Of a stretch of DNA of 64,000 nt, positions 16,642-24,755 are shown piece by piece. Numbering within the stretch: the stretch's first letter is position 1; every line of letters begins with the position of its first letter. Position numbers and translations under genes: made by a program. Source of the stretch: JAJFUI01 sp039698035 (GTDB lineage: Bacteria; Planctomycetota; Planctomycetia; Pirellulales; Thermoguttaceae); NCBI GenBank assembly GCA_039698035.1, contig JBDKSW010000009.1, positions 62,001 through 126,000 on the forward strand. The letters are read 5' to 3'. A model generated the notes under the pieces. It saw only the letters and a program-made list of their open reading frames with translations. It was not told where the DNA came from and made no database searches.

Positions 16642-18930
16642 GTGAACGGAACTCGCGACGACTGGCAACAGATTCCCGCCAACCTGCGACATGCGGCCGA
16701 GGCTGCGCTTTCCGAGGACGAACTGCCGATCGGCTGGCTCGAACTCGATCTGGACAGCGATCTGCAATACTCGCAGCGATTGTTGGTTCTTACCGCACAC
16801 CGGCTCTGGGACATCGGGCCCACGGGGACGGGCGTCCAGTCCAGGCCGCTTCAGGCAGCCACCGAATTGCGAGCCAAAGACCAAACGGGCACCGGCCGGC
16901 TCGATCTGCTCGGCCCGGCCGGGCTTCTTTGCCAGTGGCGGTACACGATCGGTCGCTCGGCGGACGCCCATCGGTTCGCGGACCGTTTTCAACGGGCGAG
17001 GCAAGGCGAAATTTCTGGCGCCGAAGAACTGCCGGAGCCGGCGACCAAGGTGTGCCCAAGCTGCGGCGCCGTCCTGGCCGCCGATCAGACGCATTGCCCC
17101 GATTGCGGCTCGGTCCGCGAAAAGCGGGCTGTCAATGCGCTGTATCGGCTGGTCGGTTTTGCCAAGCCGCGGATATGGGTTGTCCTGCTGGGTTTTGCCC
17201 TGATGGTCGCCAGTTCGAGCGCTGAGCTGATACCTCCGTATCTGACGATGCCGCTCATTGACAAAGTGTTGACGCCCGCCGAGCACAGTGAGCCTGGCGT
17301 CCGTTTCACGCCTGTCTATTGGTTCGCGGTCGGTTTCGCCCTGGCGGCGGTCGCGGCTTGGCTGCTCAGTTGGGCGCGGACCTATGTGCTCGCCTGGGTA
17401 AGCGAGCGAATCGCGGCCGACTTGCGAAACCGGATTTACGCCCACATGCAGTCGCTTTCCATCGAGTTCTTCGGCGGCAAGCGGACGGGCGACTTGATCT
17501 CGCGCGTCAGCACGGATACGGACCGGCTTTGCTACTTTCTCTCCGTCAATCTGCTGGACTTCGCCAACGACATCGTGACGCTGGCCCTGACGGCCGCGGT
17601 TCTGGTGCGGCAAGACGCGTTGATGGCGTTGGTGACACTGCTGCCGCTGCCGGTCATCGCGTGGCTAACGCATCGCGTCCGCAACCGGTTGCGCCGCGGT
17701 TTTGCTCTTGGCACTCGGGCCTGGGGCGAAATGACTAGCGTGTTGGCCGACGCCATTCCCGGCATTCGGGTTGTCAAGGCGTTTGCCCAGGAGCGGCGCG
17801 AGGTCGAGCGTTTCCGTGAGGCCAACGTTCGCGTGCTGCAAGCGAACGACCGGGTCAACGCCCTGTGGTCGTTCTTTGGCCCGATCGTCGTGTTGCTCAC
17901 CCAGGTCGGTCTTCTGGTGATTTGGGTCTTCGGCGCGTGGCGCATTTTCCAGCACGATGTCCCCCCGTTCACCGTGGGCACCTTGGTGCTGTTCACGCAA
18001 TTGTTGGCCCGTTTCTACGGCCGCATGGACTCGATGAGCCGCATGGTGGCCGCCACGCAGCGCGCCGGCGCCAGCGCGATGCGCATCTTCGCCATCCTCG
18101 ATCGGGTGCCGAGCGTGGCCGAGCCCGTCCGGCCCGTTCATCCGGGACGGCTTCGTGGGCAGGTCGAGTTTCGTGACGTCAGCTTCCACTATGGCACGCG
18201 GCCCGTGCTGCGCGGCGTCGATCTGTCGCTGGCGCCCGGCGAGATGATCGGATTGGTCGGGCCGAGCGGTGCCGGCAAAACGACGATTGTCAACCTGGTC
18301 TGCCGCTTCTACGACGTGACCCAGGGCGCGATTCTGGTCGATGGGTCCGACATTCGCTCGTTTCCGCTGGAGGAGTACCGCCGTCATATCGGCATCGTTC
18401 TTCAGGAGCCGTTTCTGTTCTACGGAACAGTGGCCGAAAACATCGCCTATGGCCGCCCGGACGCCACGCGAGAGGAGATTGTCGAGGCCGCTCGCGCTGC
18501 CCGCGCCCACGAGTTCATTCTCCGGCTGCCGGACGCCTACGACTCGCTGGTTGGCGAGCGGGGCCAATTCCTGTCCGGCGGCGAGCGCCAGCGCATCAGC
18601 ATCGCCCGGGCGCTGCTGATCGACCCGCGCATCTTGATCTTGGACGAGGCCACGTCGTCCGTCGATACCGAGACCGAACGCGAGATTCAGTTGGCCCTCG
18701 AAAACCTCGTCCAGGGCCGGACGACGATCGCCATCGCTCACCGATTGAGCACGCTGCGCCGCGCCAACCGGCTGGTCGTGTTGGAACGCGGGCAGATTAC
18801 CGAGGTCGGGCCGCACGACGAACTGCTGGCGCGCGGCGGGACCTACGCCCGGCTTCACCATGCCCAATTGGAAATGAGCCGCGGCGGGAAGACGGATCAC
18901 AAAACTGGAGCCAATGCGGACCGCGGATGA
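16642..18930 (+). CDS. ABC exporter (fused TM-ATPase) with N-terminal zinc-ribbon extension, cyanophycin-associated
   Basis: A 762-aa half-size ABC exporter. The first 130 residues form a soluble domain resembling a PH-like fold. A zinc ribbon follows with four cysteines (Cys138, 141, 152, 155: CPSCG and CPDCG). An ABC_membrane-type transmembrane domain occupies about residues 170-500. The ATPase has Walker A GPSGAGKTT, signature LSGGERQR and Walker B LILDEATSSVD. The substrate cannot be read from sequence. Exporters with this neighbour (DUF1854) are linked to cyanophycin metabolism in other bacteria. The frame starts with TTG 16606, but GTG 16642 (VNGTRDDWQQIP) is more plausible. Its stop overlaps the DUF1854 start (ATGA), so the pair is translationally coupled. 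Confidence 0.88.
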   Translation: MNGTRDDWQQIPANLRHAAEAALSEDELPIGWLELDLDSDLQYSQRLLVLTAHRLWDIGPTGTGVQSRPLQAATELRAKDQTGTGRLDLLGPAGLLCQWRYTIGRSADAHRFADRFQRARQGEISGAEELPEPATKVCPSCGAVLAADQTHCPDCGSVREKRAVNALYRLVGFAKPRIWVVLLGFALMVASSSAELIPPYLTMPLIDKVLTPAEHSEPGVRFTPVYWFAVGFALAAVAAWLLSWARTYVLAWVSERIAADLRNRIYAHMQSLSIEFFGGKRTGDLISRVSTDTDRLCYFLSVNLLDFANDIVTLALTAAVLVRQDALMALVTLLPLPVIAWLTHRVRNRLRRGFALGTRAWGEMTSVLADAIPGIRVVKAFAQERREVERFREANVRVLQANDRVNALWSFFGPIVVLLTQVGLLVIWVFGAWRIFQHDVPPFTVGTLVLFTQLLARFYGRMDSMSRMVAATQRAGASAMRIFAILDRVPSVAEPVRPVHPGRLRGQVEFRDVSFHYGTRPVLRGVDLSLAPGEMIGLVGPSGAGKTTIVNLVCRFYDVTQGAILVDGSDIRSFPLEEYRRHIGIVLQEPFLFYGTVAENIAYGRPDATREEIVEAARAARAHEFILRLPDAYDSLVGERGQFLSGGERQRISIARALLIDPRILILDEATSSVDTETEREIQLALENLVQGRTTIAIAHRLSTLRRANRLVVLERGQITEVGPHDELLARGGTYARLHHAQLEMSRGGKTDHKTGANADRG

Positions 18931-19421
18931 TCCCCATGCCCGAGACCACGAAGAACGCAGACTTTTCCCTGAAACGCGACGCCTGGGGCCAGATCGTGCT
19001 GACCTATGCCGACGGTCGGCAGGTTGTCGGCGTCGAGCCGGCCCGGGCCTTCCCCATTTCGTCGCCCGATGGCATGCTCTCGATCTGCGATGCCGAGGGC
19101 CGCGAACTGGTCTGCGTTGAAGAAGTCGCCGCGTTGCAGCCTGAGTTGCGTCGCGTTCTTGAAGAGGAGTTGGCCCGGCGCGAGTTTGTCCCGGTCGTCG
19201 TGCGGATCGAAGAGGTCGACGCCGAGGCCGATCCGTCGCGCTGGCGTGTCCAAACAGACCGTGGGCCGACCGAGTTCTTCATGGAGGACAGCGACAACGG
19301 TGTCCGCCGGCTGGGCCCGACGCGCATTCTGCTGGTCGACAGCCACGGCATCCGCTATCTGATTCCCAACACGCGCCAGCTTGATACGGCGAGTCGGCGG
19401 ATTTTGGATCGCTATCTATAA
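18927..19421 (+). CDS. DUF1854 family protein, cyanophycin-associated
   Basis: A soluble 164-aa protein without signal peptide or membrane segment. It matches my memory of DUF1854: an N-terminal beta-rich part with DGRQVVGVEPARAFPISSPDG, a middle IEEV segment, and a C-terminal block TRILLVDSHGIRYLIPN before a terminal D-x-x-S-x-x-x-L-D-R-Y-L. The biochemical role is unknown. DUF1854 genes occur beside a dedicated ABC exporter and cphA in other cyanophycin-making bacteria, as here. The ATG (18927) overlaps the exporter stop; a second ATG at 18936 is possible. It converges on argF over 34 bases. Confidence 0.8.
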   Translation: MIPMPETTKNADFSLKRDAWGQIVLTYADGRQVVGVEPARAFPISSPDGMLSICDAEGRELVCVEEVAALQPELRRVLEEELARREFVPVVVRIEEVDAEADPSRWRVQTDRGPTEFFMEDSDNGVRRLGPTRILLVDSHGIRYLIPNTRQLDTASRRILDRYL

Positions 19422-19455
19422 AACGCGACCGGTCGTGGGACGCTGGAGTGCAACG

Positions 19456-20373
19456 CTACGCGCTCGCGCCGAGCAGCCACGCGACGACGCCCTTCTGGAC
19501 GTGCATCCGGTTGGCCGCCTCCTGGAAGACGACGCTTTGCGGCCCTTCGATCACCTCGTCCGTGACCTCCTCGCCGCGTCGGGCGGGCAGACAGTGCATG
19601 AACTTGGCCGTCGCGGGGGCGTGACGCATCAGGGTCGCGTTGATCTGATAGTTGGCGAAATCGCGCCGCCGCGCGTCTTGCTGCGATTCCTGGCCCATGC
19701 TGGCCCAAACGTCTGTGTAGACGACGGTCGCATGGCGGACCGCCTCGGCCGGATCGTGCGTCACGGTCAGGTCCAGTTTCGGCGCGTGCTGTCGAATCCA
19801 AGCCAGCGACGACTCGTCGAATTGGTATCCTTCCGGCGTGGCCATCACCATGCGCACGCCCAGCTTGCCGCAGCCGACGGCTAAGCTGCGAGCCACGTTA
19901 TTGGCATCGCCGACCCAGGCCAGCGTCTCCCCGGCCAGCTTGCCAGCCAACTCGCGCATTGTGTAGAGGTCGGCCAACGCCTGGCACGGATGGCCGAAGT
20001 CCGTGAGGCCATTGATGACCGGGCAGGCGGCGGCCGCCGCCATGTCCACGACCGTCTGGTGGCGGTTCGCGCGGACCACGATCACGTCGACGTACTTGTC
20101 GAGCGTGCGGGCGAAGTCGGCGATCGGCTCGCGGCGGCCCATGCCCACGTCGGCGCCCAGAAACGTTGCGGTGCCGCCCAATTGGGCCATGCCGGCCTCG
20201 AAGCTGACACGCGTTCGCAACGACGGCTTCTCGAACAGCAAGGCCATGACGCGGCCCGCCAAGAGCGGCTCGCGGATCCCCTTCTGGTGCTTTTGCTTCA
20301 ACGTCTCGGTGAGCGAGAGAATCCGTTCGATTTCGGACGCCGCGAGGTCAGCCAGCGTGAGTAAATGTCGCAT
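19456..20373 (-). CDS. argF: Ornithine carbamoyltransferase
   Basis: A 305-aa enzyme converting ornithine and carbamoyl phosphate to citrulline. The carbamoyl-phosphate loop reads FEKPSLRTRVSFE (SLRTR, a known variant of STRTR). HPCQALAD, the ornithine-loop motif VWASMGQE and FMHCLPARRGEEV are all present, so it is an ornithine and not an aspartate transcarbamylase. It is last in argB-argD-argF on the minus strand, 45 bases after argD, and ends 34 bases from the DUF1854 gene of the cyanophycin module, whose polymer contains arginine. Confidence 0.95.
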   Translation of the reverse strand: MRHLLTLADLAASEIERILSLTETLKQKHQKGIREPLLAGRVMALLFEKPSLRTRVSFEAGMAQLGGTATFLGADVGMGRREPIADFARTLDKYVDVIVVRANRHQTVVDMAAAAACPVINGLTDFGHPCQALADLYTMRELAGKLAGETLAWVGDANNVARSLAVGCGKLGVRMVMATPEGYQFDESSLAWIRQHAPKLDLTVTHDPAEAVRHATVVYTDVWASMGQESQQDARRRDFANYQINATLMRHAPATAKFMHCLPARRGEEVTDEVIEGPQSVVFQEAANRMHVQKGVVAWLLGASA

Positions 20374-20418
20374 CGGGCACGAAGCCGCAACCGGCTTCCT
20401 CCGTTTCTTACGCTGCCG

Positions 20419-21639
20419 CTACTGGGCGGAAACACGGCTCGCCGCCTGCTTCTTCAGCACCTCGGCGATAATATCGCACCCGTCGTGGGCCTGCTGGTCG
20501 GTCAGATTCAACGCCGGCAACAGTCGGATGGTCGTTCCGTGGGTGCAGTTGATCAGCAGTTTTCGTTCGAGGCACGCCTTCACCGTCTCGGCCCCTTCGA
20601 TCGACAGCTCAAGGCCGATCATGGCACCGCGGACTCGCACGTCTTGGACCAGTGGGCACTCCTGCCGGAGCTGTTCGAACCGTTGGCGGAAGACCTCGCC
20701 GATCTGCTTGGCGTGCGCCAGCAAGTTGTCGCGCTCGACCGCTTCGATGTAGGCCAGGCCGGCCCGGGCGGCGATTGGATTGCCGCCGAACGTGCAGGCG
20801 TGCATGCCCGGCCGAAGGCTCTTCGCAATCTCAGTCGTTGTGAGCATCGCCGCGCCAGGCAAACCGCCGGAAATGGCTTTCGAGAGGGTGATCACGTCGG
20901 GCGTGACGCCAAAGCCCTGATAGGCGAACCAGTCGCCGGTTCTGCCCGAGCCGCATTGCACTTCGTCGAACACCAGCAACAGCTTGTTTTCGTCGGCCAA
21001 ACGCCGCAGGCCGGCCAGGAAACCGTCGGGCGGGATGCGGACGCCGCCCTCGCCTTGGATCGGCTCGATCATGATGGCCGCCGTCTCGCTGTCGATCAGA
21101 CCGGCCACGGCGTCGAGATCGCCGTAGGGGGCATAGACGAACCCGGCCATGAGCGGGCCCAGCCCTTCGTGATACTTCGGTTGCGCGGTGGCCGAGAGCG
21201 AACCGATCGTGCGACCGTGGAATCCGCCCTCGAACGTGATGATCTTGTAGCGGGGCTTCGTCGCGTGCAGTCGGACCAGCTTGATGGCCGCTTCGTTGGC
21301 CTCGGTGCCCGAGTTGCAGAAAAACGCCTGGCCGCCGAAACTCCGCTCCGACAGCGCCTTGGCCCATTGGCCTTGCAACTCCGTGTGCCATGTGTTTGGC
21401 ACATGGATCAGTTGGCCCAACTGCTCGCGGACGGCCTCGACCACCGACGGCGGGCAGTGTCCCAGCAGATTGCATCCCCAGCCGCAGAACAAGTCGAGGT
21501 ACTTATTGCCCTCGGCATCCCAAATGTACGATCCCTCGCCGCGAACCAGCGACACGGGATAGCGCCCGTAGTTCGGAATGACATACTGCCCGAACAGATC
21601 GAGCGTTTGCTTGGAACTCAACGGATGCTTGGCCGACAT
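20419..21639 (-). CDS. argD: Acetylornithine aminotransferase
   Basis: A 406-aa class III PLP aminotransferase making N-acetylornithine from N-acetylglutamate semialdehyde. Recognisable blocks are the GWGCNLLGHCPP substrate region, FCNSGTEANEAAIKL, FHGRTIGSLSAT, the Asp motif LLVFDEVQCGSGRTG and the PLP lysine in TLSKAISGGLPGAAM. The frame continues 22 codons upstream, but ATG 21639 is preceded by AAGGAAAG at a suitable distance and matches the family start. It sits between argB (99-base gap) and argF (45-base gap). Confidence 0.93.
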   Translation of the reverse strand: MSAKHPLSSKQTLDLFGQYVIPNYGRYPVSLVRGEGSYIWDAEGNKYLDLFCGWGCNLLGHCPPSVVEAVREQLGQLIHVPNTWHTELQGQWAKALSERSFGGQAFFCNSGTEANEAAIKLVRLHATKPRYKIITFEGGFHGRTIGSLSATAQPKYHEGLGPLMAGFVYAPYGDLDAVAGLIDSETAAIMIEPIQGEGGVRIPPDGFLAGLRRLADENKLLLVFDEVQCGSGRTGDWFAYQGFGVTPDVITLSKAISGGLPGAAMLTTTEIAKSLRPGMHACTFGGNPIAARAGLAYIEAVERDNLLAHAKQIGEVFRQRFEQLRQECPLVQDVRVRGAMIGLELSIEGAETVKACLERKLLINCTHGTTIRLLPALNLTDQQAHDGCDIIAEVLKKQAASRVSAQ

Positions 21640-21738
21640 GACGATTCTTTCCTTTGCGTTTCGTGGCGGGGCAAGTCGGAAAACTTGCTCCACGCACGCG
21701 ATCAACTTATTTTCAGCGGGACGTCAGGGCGTGTCCAG

Positions 21739-22617
21739 CTACTCGGTGACGAGTTGCGTGCCGACGCCCTTGTTCGTGTACACTTCGAGCAACAACGAGT
21801 GGCGGATCCGGCCGTCGATGATATGCACTTTGCGGACGCCTCGCCCCAGCGTTTCGAGACAGGCTTGAACCTTGGGGATCATGCCGCTGTCGATGGCCCC
21901 GCTGTCGATCAGGGCGTTGGCTTCCGCGGCCGTCAGCGAGTGAATCAGCGATTCGGGATCATTCTTGTCGCGACGAACGCCGTTGATGTCGCTCAGGTAG
22001 ACCAACTTCTCGGCGCCCAACGCCTGGGCGACGGCCGTGGCGGCCGTGTCGGCATTGACATTCAACTTCTGGCCGTCCTCGCCGATGCACATCGACGGAA
22101 TCACCGGCACAATGCCCACGTGGCAAAGGTCGTCGATCGTGTCGGCGTCGACGCGATCCACCGTGCCGACGAAGCCTAGGTCGATCGGATGTCCATTGTC
22201 GCTGGGCAGGGTGATCGCGTGGCCGAACAGGACGTTCTTCGTGCGGAAGCAAAGCGGTTGGGCCTGGCCACCCAACTCCTTGATGCGGTGCGTCAGATGC
22301 TCGTTGACGTCGCCGGCCAAGACACGCTCGACGATGGCCAGCGTGGCGGCATCGGTATAGCGACGGCCTTGGACGAAGCGCGCTTGCAGGCCCGCCTCGA
22401 CCATCGCGCGGCTAATGGCCGCTCCGCCGCCATGAACAACGACCGGTCGCATCCCGACCGATTCCATGAAGACGATATCCACCAGCAGGTGGGTCATCGC
22501 CTGGGGGTTCTCCATGACACTGCCACCCAACTTGATGACGGTGGTTTTGCCACGGAACTGTCGAATCCACTGGAGCGCTTCAATCAGGACGTTGGCTTTT
22601 TGAATAGCTTCTTCCAA
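21739..22617 (-). CDS. argB: Acetylglutamate kinase
   Basis: A 292-aa amino-acid kinase phosphorylating N-acetylglutamate, the committed step of arginine synthesis. Motifs: VIKLGGSVMENP near residue 28, VVVHGGGAAIS, VNADTAATAVAQALGA and GIVPVIPSMCIGEDG. The chosen start is TTG 22617, because it gives the family N-terminus (LEEAIQKANVLIEALQWIRQF) and has GGGAG seven bases upstream; the longer frame to 22719 adds 34 unrelated residues and also begins with TTG. N-terminal helices of this kind occur in arginine-inhibited kinases, so feedback control is plausible but not shown. First gene of argB-argD-argF. Confidence 0.93.
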   Translation of the reverse strand: MEEAIQKANVLIEALQWIRQFRGKTTVIKLGGSVMENPQAMTHLLVDIVFMESVGMRPVVVHGGGAAISRAMVEAGLQARFVQGRRYTDAATLAIVERVLAGDVNEHLTHRIKELGGQAQPLCFRTKNVLFGHAITLPSDNGHPIDLGFVGTVDRVDADTIDDLCHVGIVPVIPSMCIGEDGQKLNVNADTAATAVAQALGAEKLVYLSDINGVRRDKNDPESLIHSLTAAEANALIDSGAIDSGMIPKVQACLETLGRGVRKVHIIDGRIRHSLLLEVYTNKGVGTQLVTE

Positions 22618-22921
22618 CGGCTTACTCCCGGAGGTTTGCGCCGGAAAAACCCTACATTCTAGTGGTTCCGAACGCAATGTCAACCGGATCGTTGCAAAAC
22701 GGCGAAAGTGGGCCCGCAACCTTGGCGACCGGTTTTTCGACGTTTTGCGTTCAAATCGAATGAAAGCGTCTCCGCCTCCCCTTGAAATGGCCTACCGCCG
22801 CGCGGGAAGATTGAGGGACGCTGGCTTTTCCTCCGTGGACTGGCTTTCGCGCCTTGCATCCCGGCCGACCCGAACGTCGCCGGGCGTTTGTTTTCAGCCT
22901 CACAAACCTTGATCGACGCCC
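22618..22921. other. Divergent argB/prs promoter region
   Basis: About 300 bases between divergent argB and prs. I see no gene, tRNA or riboswitch; a GTTCAAATC stretch near 22750 resembles a tRNA T-loop but lacks a pairing stem. Confidence 0.4.
22625..22629 (-). promoter_or_regulatory. Shine-Dalgarno fixing the TTG start of argB
   Basis: GGGAG on the minus strand, seven bases before TTG 22617. It decides the argB start against the longer frame. Confidence 0.7.
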
Positions 22922-23866
22922 ATGAACTCGATGAAACTCTTCACCGGACGCGCCCATCCCGCCTTAGCCAAGCGGATTTGCGAGTACCTCGGTTTGCCGC
23001 TTGGCACGGCCGACATCGGCAACTTCCCCGACGGTGAGATCTCCTGCAAGATCAAGGAAGACGTCCGCGGCCGCGATGTGTTCATTGTCCAGCCCACCTG
23101 CCCGCCGGTCAACGAAAACCTGATGGAACTGTTGATCATGGTCGAGAGTTTCAAGCGGGCAAGCGCCGAGCGAATCACGACCGTGATTCCCTATTTCGGC
23201 TATGCCCGGCAGGACCGCAAGGACGAGGGCCGGGTGCCGATCACTGCCAAGCTGGTGGCCAATCTGATTACCCGCGCCGGGGCCGATCGCGTCTTGACCA
23301 TGGACCTTCACACGGCCCAGATCCAAGGCTTCTTCGACATCCCGGTAGACCATCTCTACGCGGCCCCCGTGATTGACGAGCATTTCAAGGCGATGGGCGT
23401 CTGCGACGAAGATTTCGTCGTCGTCAGCCCGGATGAAGGGAGCATCAAGCGGGCCTTGGCCCACATGGCCCGGCTCGGCGGCCATCTGGCCATCATCGAC
23501 AAACGCCGCAGCGACGCCGAGCGCACGAAGCAGGCCAACGTCATCGGCGGCAAGGTCGAGGGTTGCATCGCGCTGATCTTCGACGACATGATCAGCACGG
23601 CCGGCTCGATCTGCGGCGCGGCCGAGGTGATGCACCAATACGGCGCAAAACAAATCTACTTGGCTGCCACGCACGGCCTGCTGGTGGGCAACTCGGTCGA
23701 GAAACTCAAGAACGCGCCGATCGACGGCCTGGTCCTGACCGACACCATCCCGGTGCCGGCGGAAAAACAGCTCCCGAATCTCACCGTGCTCGGCATCGCC
23801 CCGCTGTTGGGCGAGGCCATCAAACGCATCCACCGCAACGAATCCGTCAGCCGTCTGTTCGTCTGA
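22922..23866 (+). CDS. prs: Ribose-phosphate pyrophosphokinase
   Basis: A 314-aa class I PRPP synthase supplying PRPP for purines, pyrimidines, NAD, His and Trp. Motifs: FTGRAHPALA opening, NFPDGEISCKI, VIPYFGYARQDRK with the catalytic flexible-loop residues, LTMDLHTAQIQGFF, VSPDEGSIKRA and the PRPP loop DDMISTAGS near residue 221 (Ser in place of the usual Asp-Thr). Length and termini are standard. The protein starts at ATG 22922; a second ATG at 22931 is possible. It diverges from argB. Confidence 0.94.
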   Translation: MNSMKLFTGRAHPALAKRICEYLGLPLGTADIGNFPDGEISCKIKEDVRGRDVFIVQPTCPPVNENLMELLIMVESFKRASAERITTVIPYFGYARQDRKDEGRVPITAKLVANLITRAGADRVLTMDLHTAQIQGFFDIPVDHLYAAPVIDEHFKAMGVCDEDFVVVSPDEGSIKRALAHMARLGGHLAIIDKRRSDAERTKQANVIGGKVEGCIALIFDDMISTAGSICGAAEVMHQYGAKQIYLAATHGLLVGNSVEKLKNAPIDGLVLTDTIPVPAEKQLPNLTVLGIAPLLGEAIKRIHRNESVSRLFV

Positions 23867-23896
23867 GCGCGTGTCGAAACGGCGAACGTTCTCGTC

Positions 23897-23920
23897 CCCT
23901 CTTTCCTTTGGGCGAGAGGG
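23897..23920. repeat. Intergenic CCCTCT...AGAGGG hairpin repeat, copy 1
   Basis: CCCTCT (23897-23902) pairs with AGAGGG (23915-23920); GTCAGGGTGAG follows. It belongs to a C/T-rich hairpin family also seen near 42455 and 49865, always between genes. Here it lies between the convergent prs and lptB ends and could also act as a transcription stop. Confidence 0.55.
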
Positions 23921-24010
23921 TCAGGGTGAGTGGCCGCGCGCAGCGAAGGGCATGCCTCCCCCCCGTGACGTGCAGCGCGAGCGACTCCTCCGACAGCGCG
24001 AAAACGCCGT

Positions 24011-24733
24011 TCAGTTGATTTCCATGTCCTCGCCGAAGTAGTACTTGCGGGCTTCGGGATTTTCGAGGACCACGTCGGGCCGGCCGTGACAGAGCACCTT
24101 GCCGTTGCGGATGACGTAGCTGCGATCGGTGATTTGCAGCGTCTCGCGGACCTGGTGGTCGGTGATGAGAATGGCGATTCCCTCTTCGCGCAGGCGGCGG
24201 ATGATCCGCTGGATGCTGGCGATCGTCACCGGGTCGATGCCGGTGAACGGCTCGTCGAGCAGGATGATTTTCGGGTTGGAAACCAGGCACCGGGCGATTT
24301 CCAGCCGTCGCCGCTCGCCGCCCGACAGCGACAGGGCCAGCGACTTCCGCAGCCGGACGATGTCGAATTGTTCGAGCAGTTCGTTGCAGCGTCGGTGGCG
24401 TGTCTTGCGATCGACGCCCAGCAGTTCCATGACGCCCAGCAGGTTTTTCTCGACCGTCAGCTTGCGGAAGACGCTTGACTCCTGGGCCAGATAGCCCATG
24501 CCGCCCTCGCGAGCCCGGCGGTACATGGGCCAATCCGTGATGTCGATTCCGTCGAGCCGCACGCGGCCGGCGTTGGGGACGATCATTCCGCAGGTCATGC
24601 GGAAGCTGGTCGTTTTGCCGGCCCCGTTGGGGCCAAGCAACCCAACGATCTCGCCGCTGTCGACGCGAAACTCAACTCCGTCGACGACGCGCCGCGAGCC
24701 GTAGTTCTTAATCAGTCCTTTGACTTCGAGCAT
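24011..24733 (-). CDS. lptB: LPS export ABC transporter ATPase
   Basis: A 240-aa ATPase of the LptB type. Walker A GPNGAGKTT (residues 34-42), Q-loop YLAQESSVFRKLTVEKN, signature LSGGERRRLEIARCL, Walker B IILLDEPFTGIDP, and His switch LITDHQVRET all match LptB. LptB drives transport of lipopolysaccharide from the inner membrane through LptFG, so the cell likely has an LPS-like outer membrane. The ATG at 24733 lies 22 bases after the lepB stop, so the two are probably cotranscribed. Confidence 0.92.
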   Translation of the reverse strand: MLEVKGLIKNYGSRRVVDGVEFRVDSGEIVGLLGPNGAGKTTSFRMTCGMIVPNAGRVRLDGIDITDWPMYRRAREGGMGYLAQESSVFRKLTVEKNLLGVMELLGVDRKTRHRRCNELLEQFDIVRLRKSLALSLSGGERRRLEIARCLVSNPKIILLDEPFTGIDPVTIASIQRIIRRLREEGIAILITDHQVRETLQITDRSYVIRNGKVLCHGRPDVVLENPEARKYYFGEDMEIN

Positions 24734-24755
24734 GGGGCAAGCTTCCGGCTTATCT

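Noticed and set aside
22740..22765. GTTCAAATC resembling a tRNA T-loop
   Set aside because: The flanking bases do not form a T stem and no acceptor or anticodon arm could be placed.
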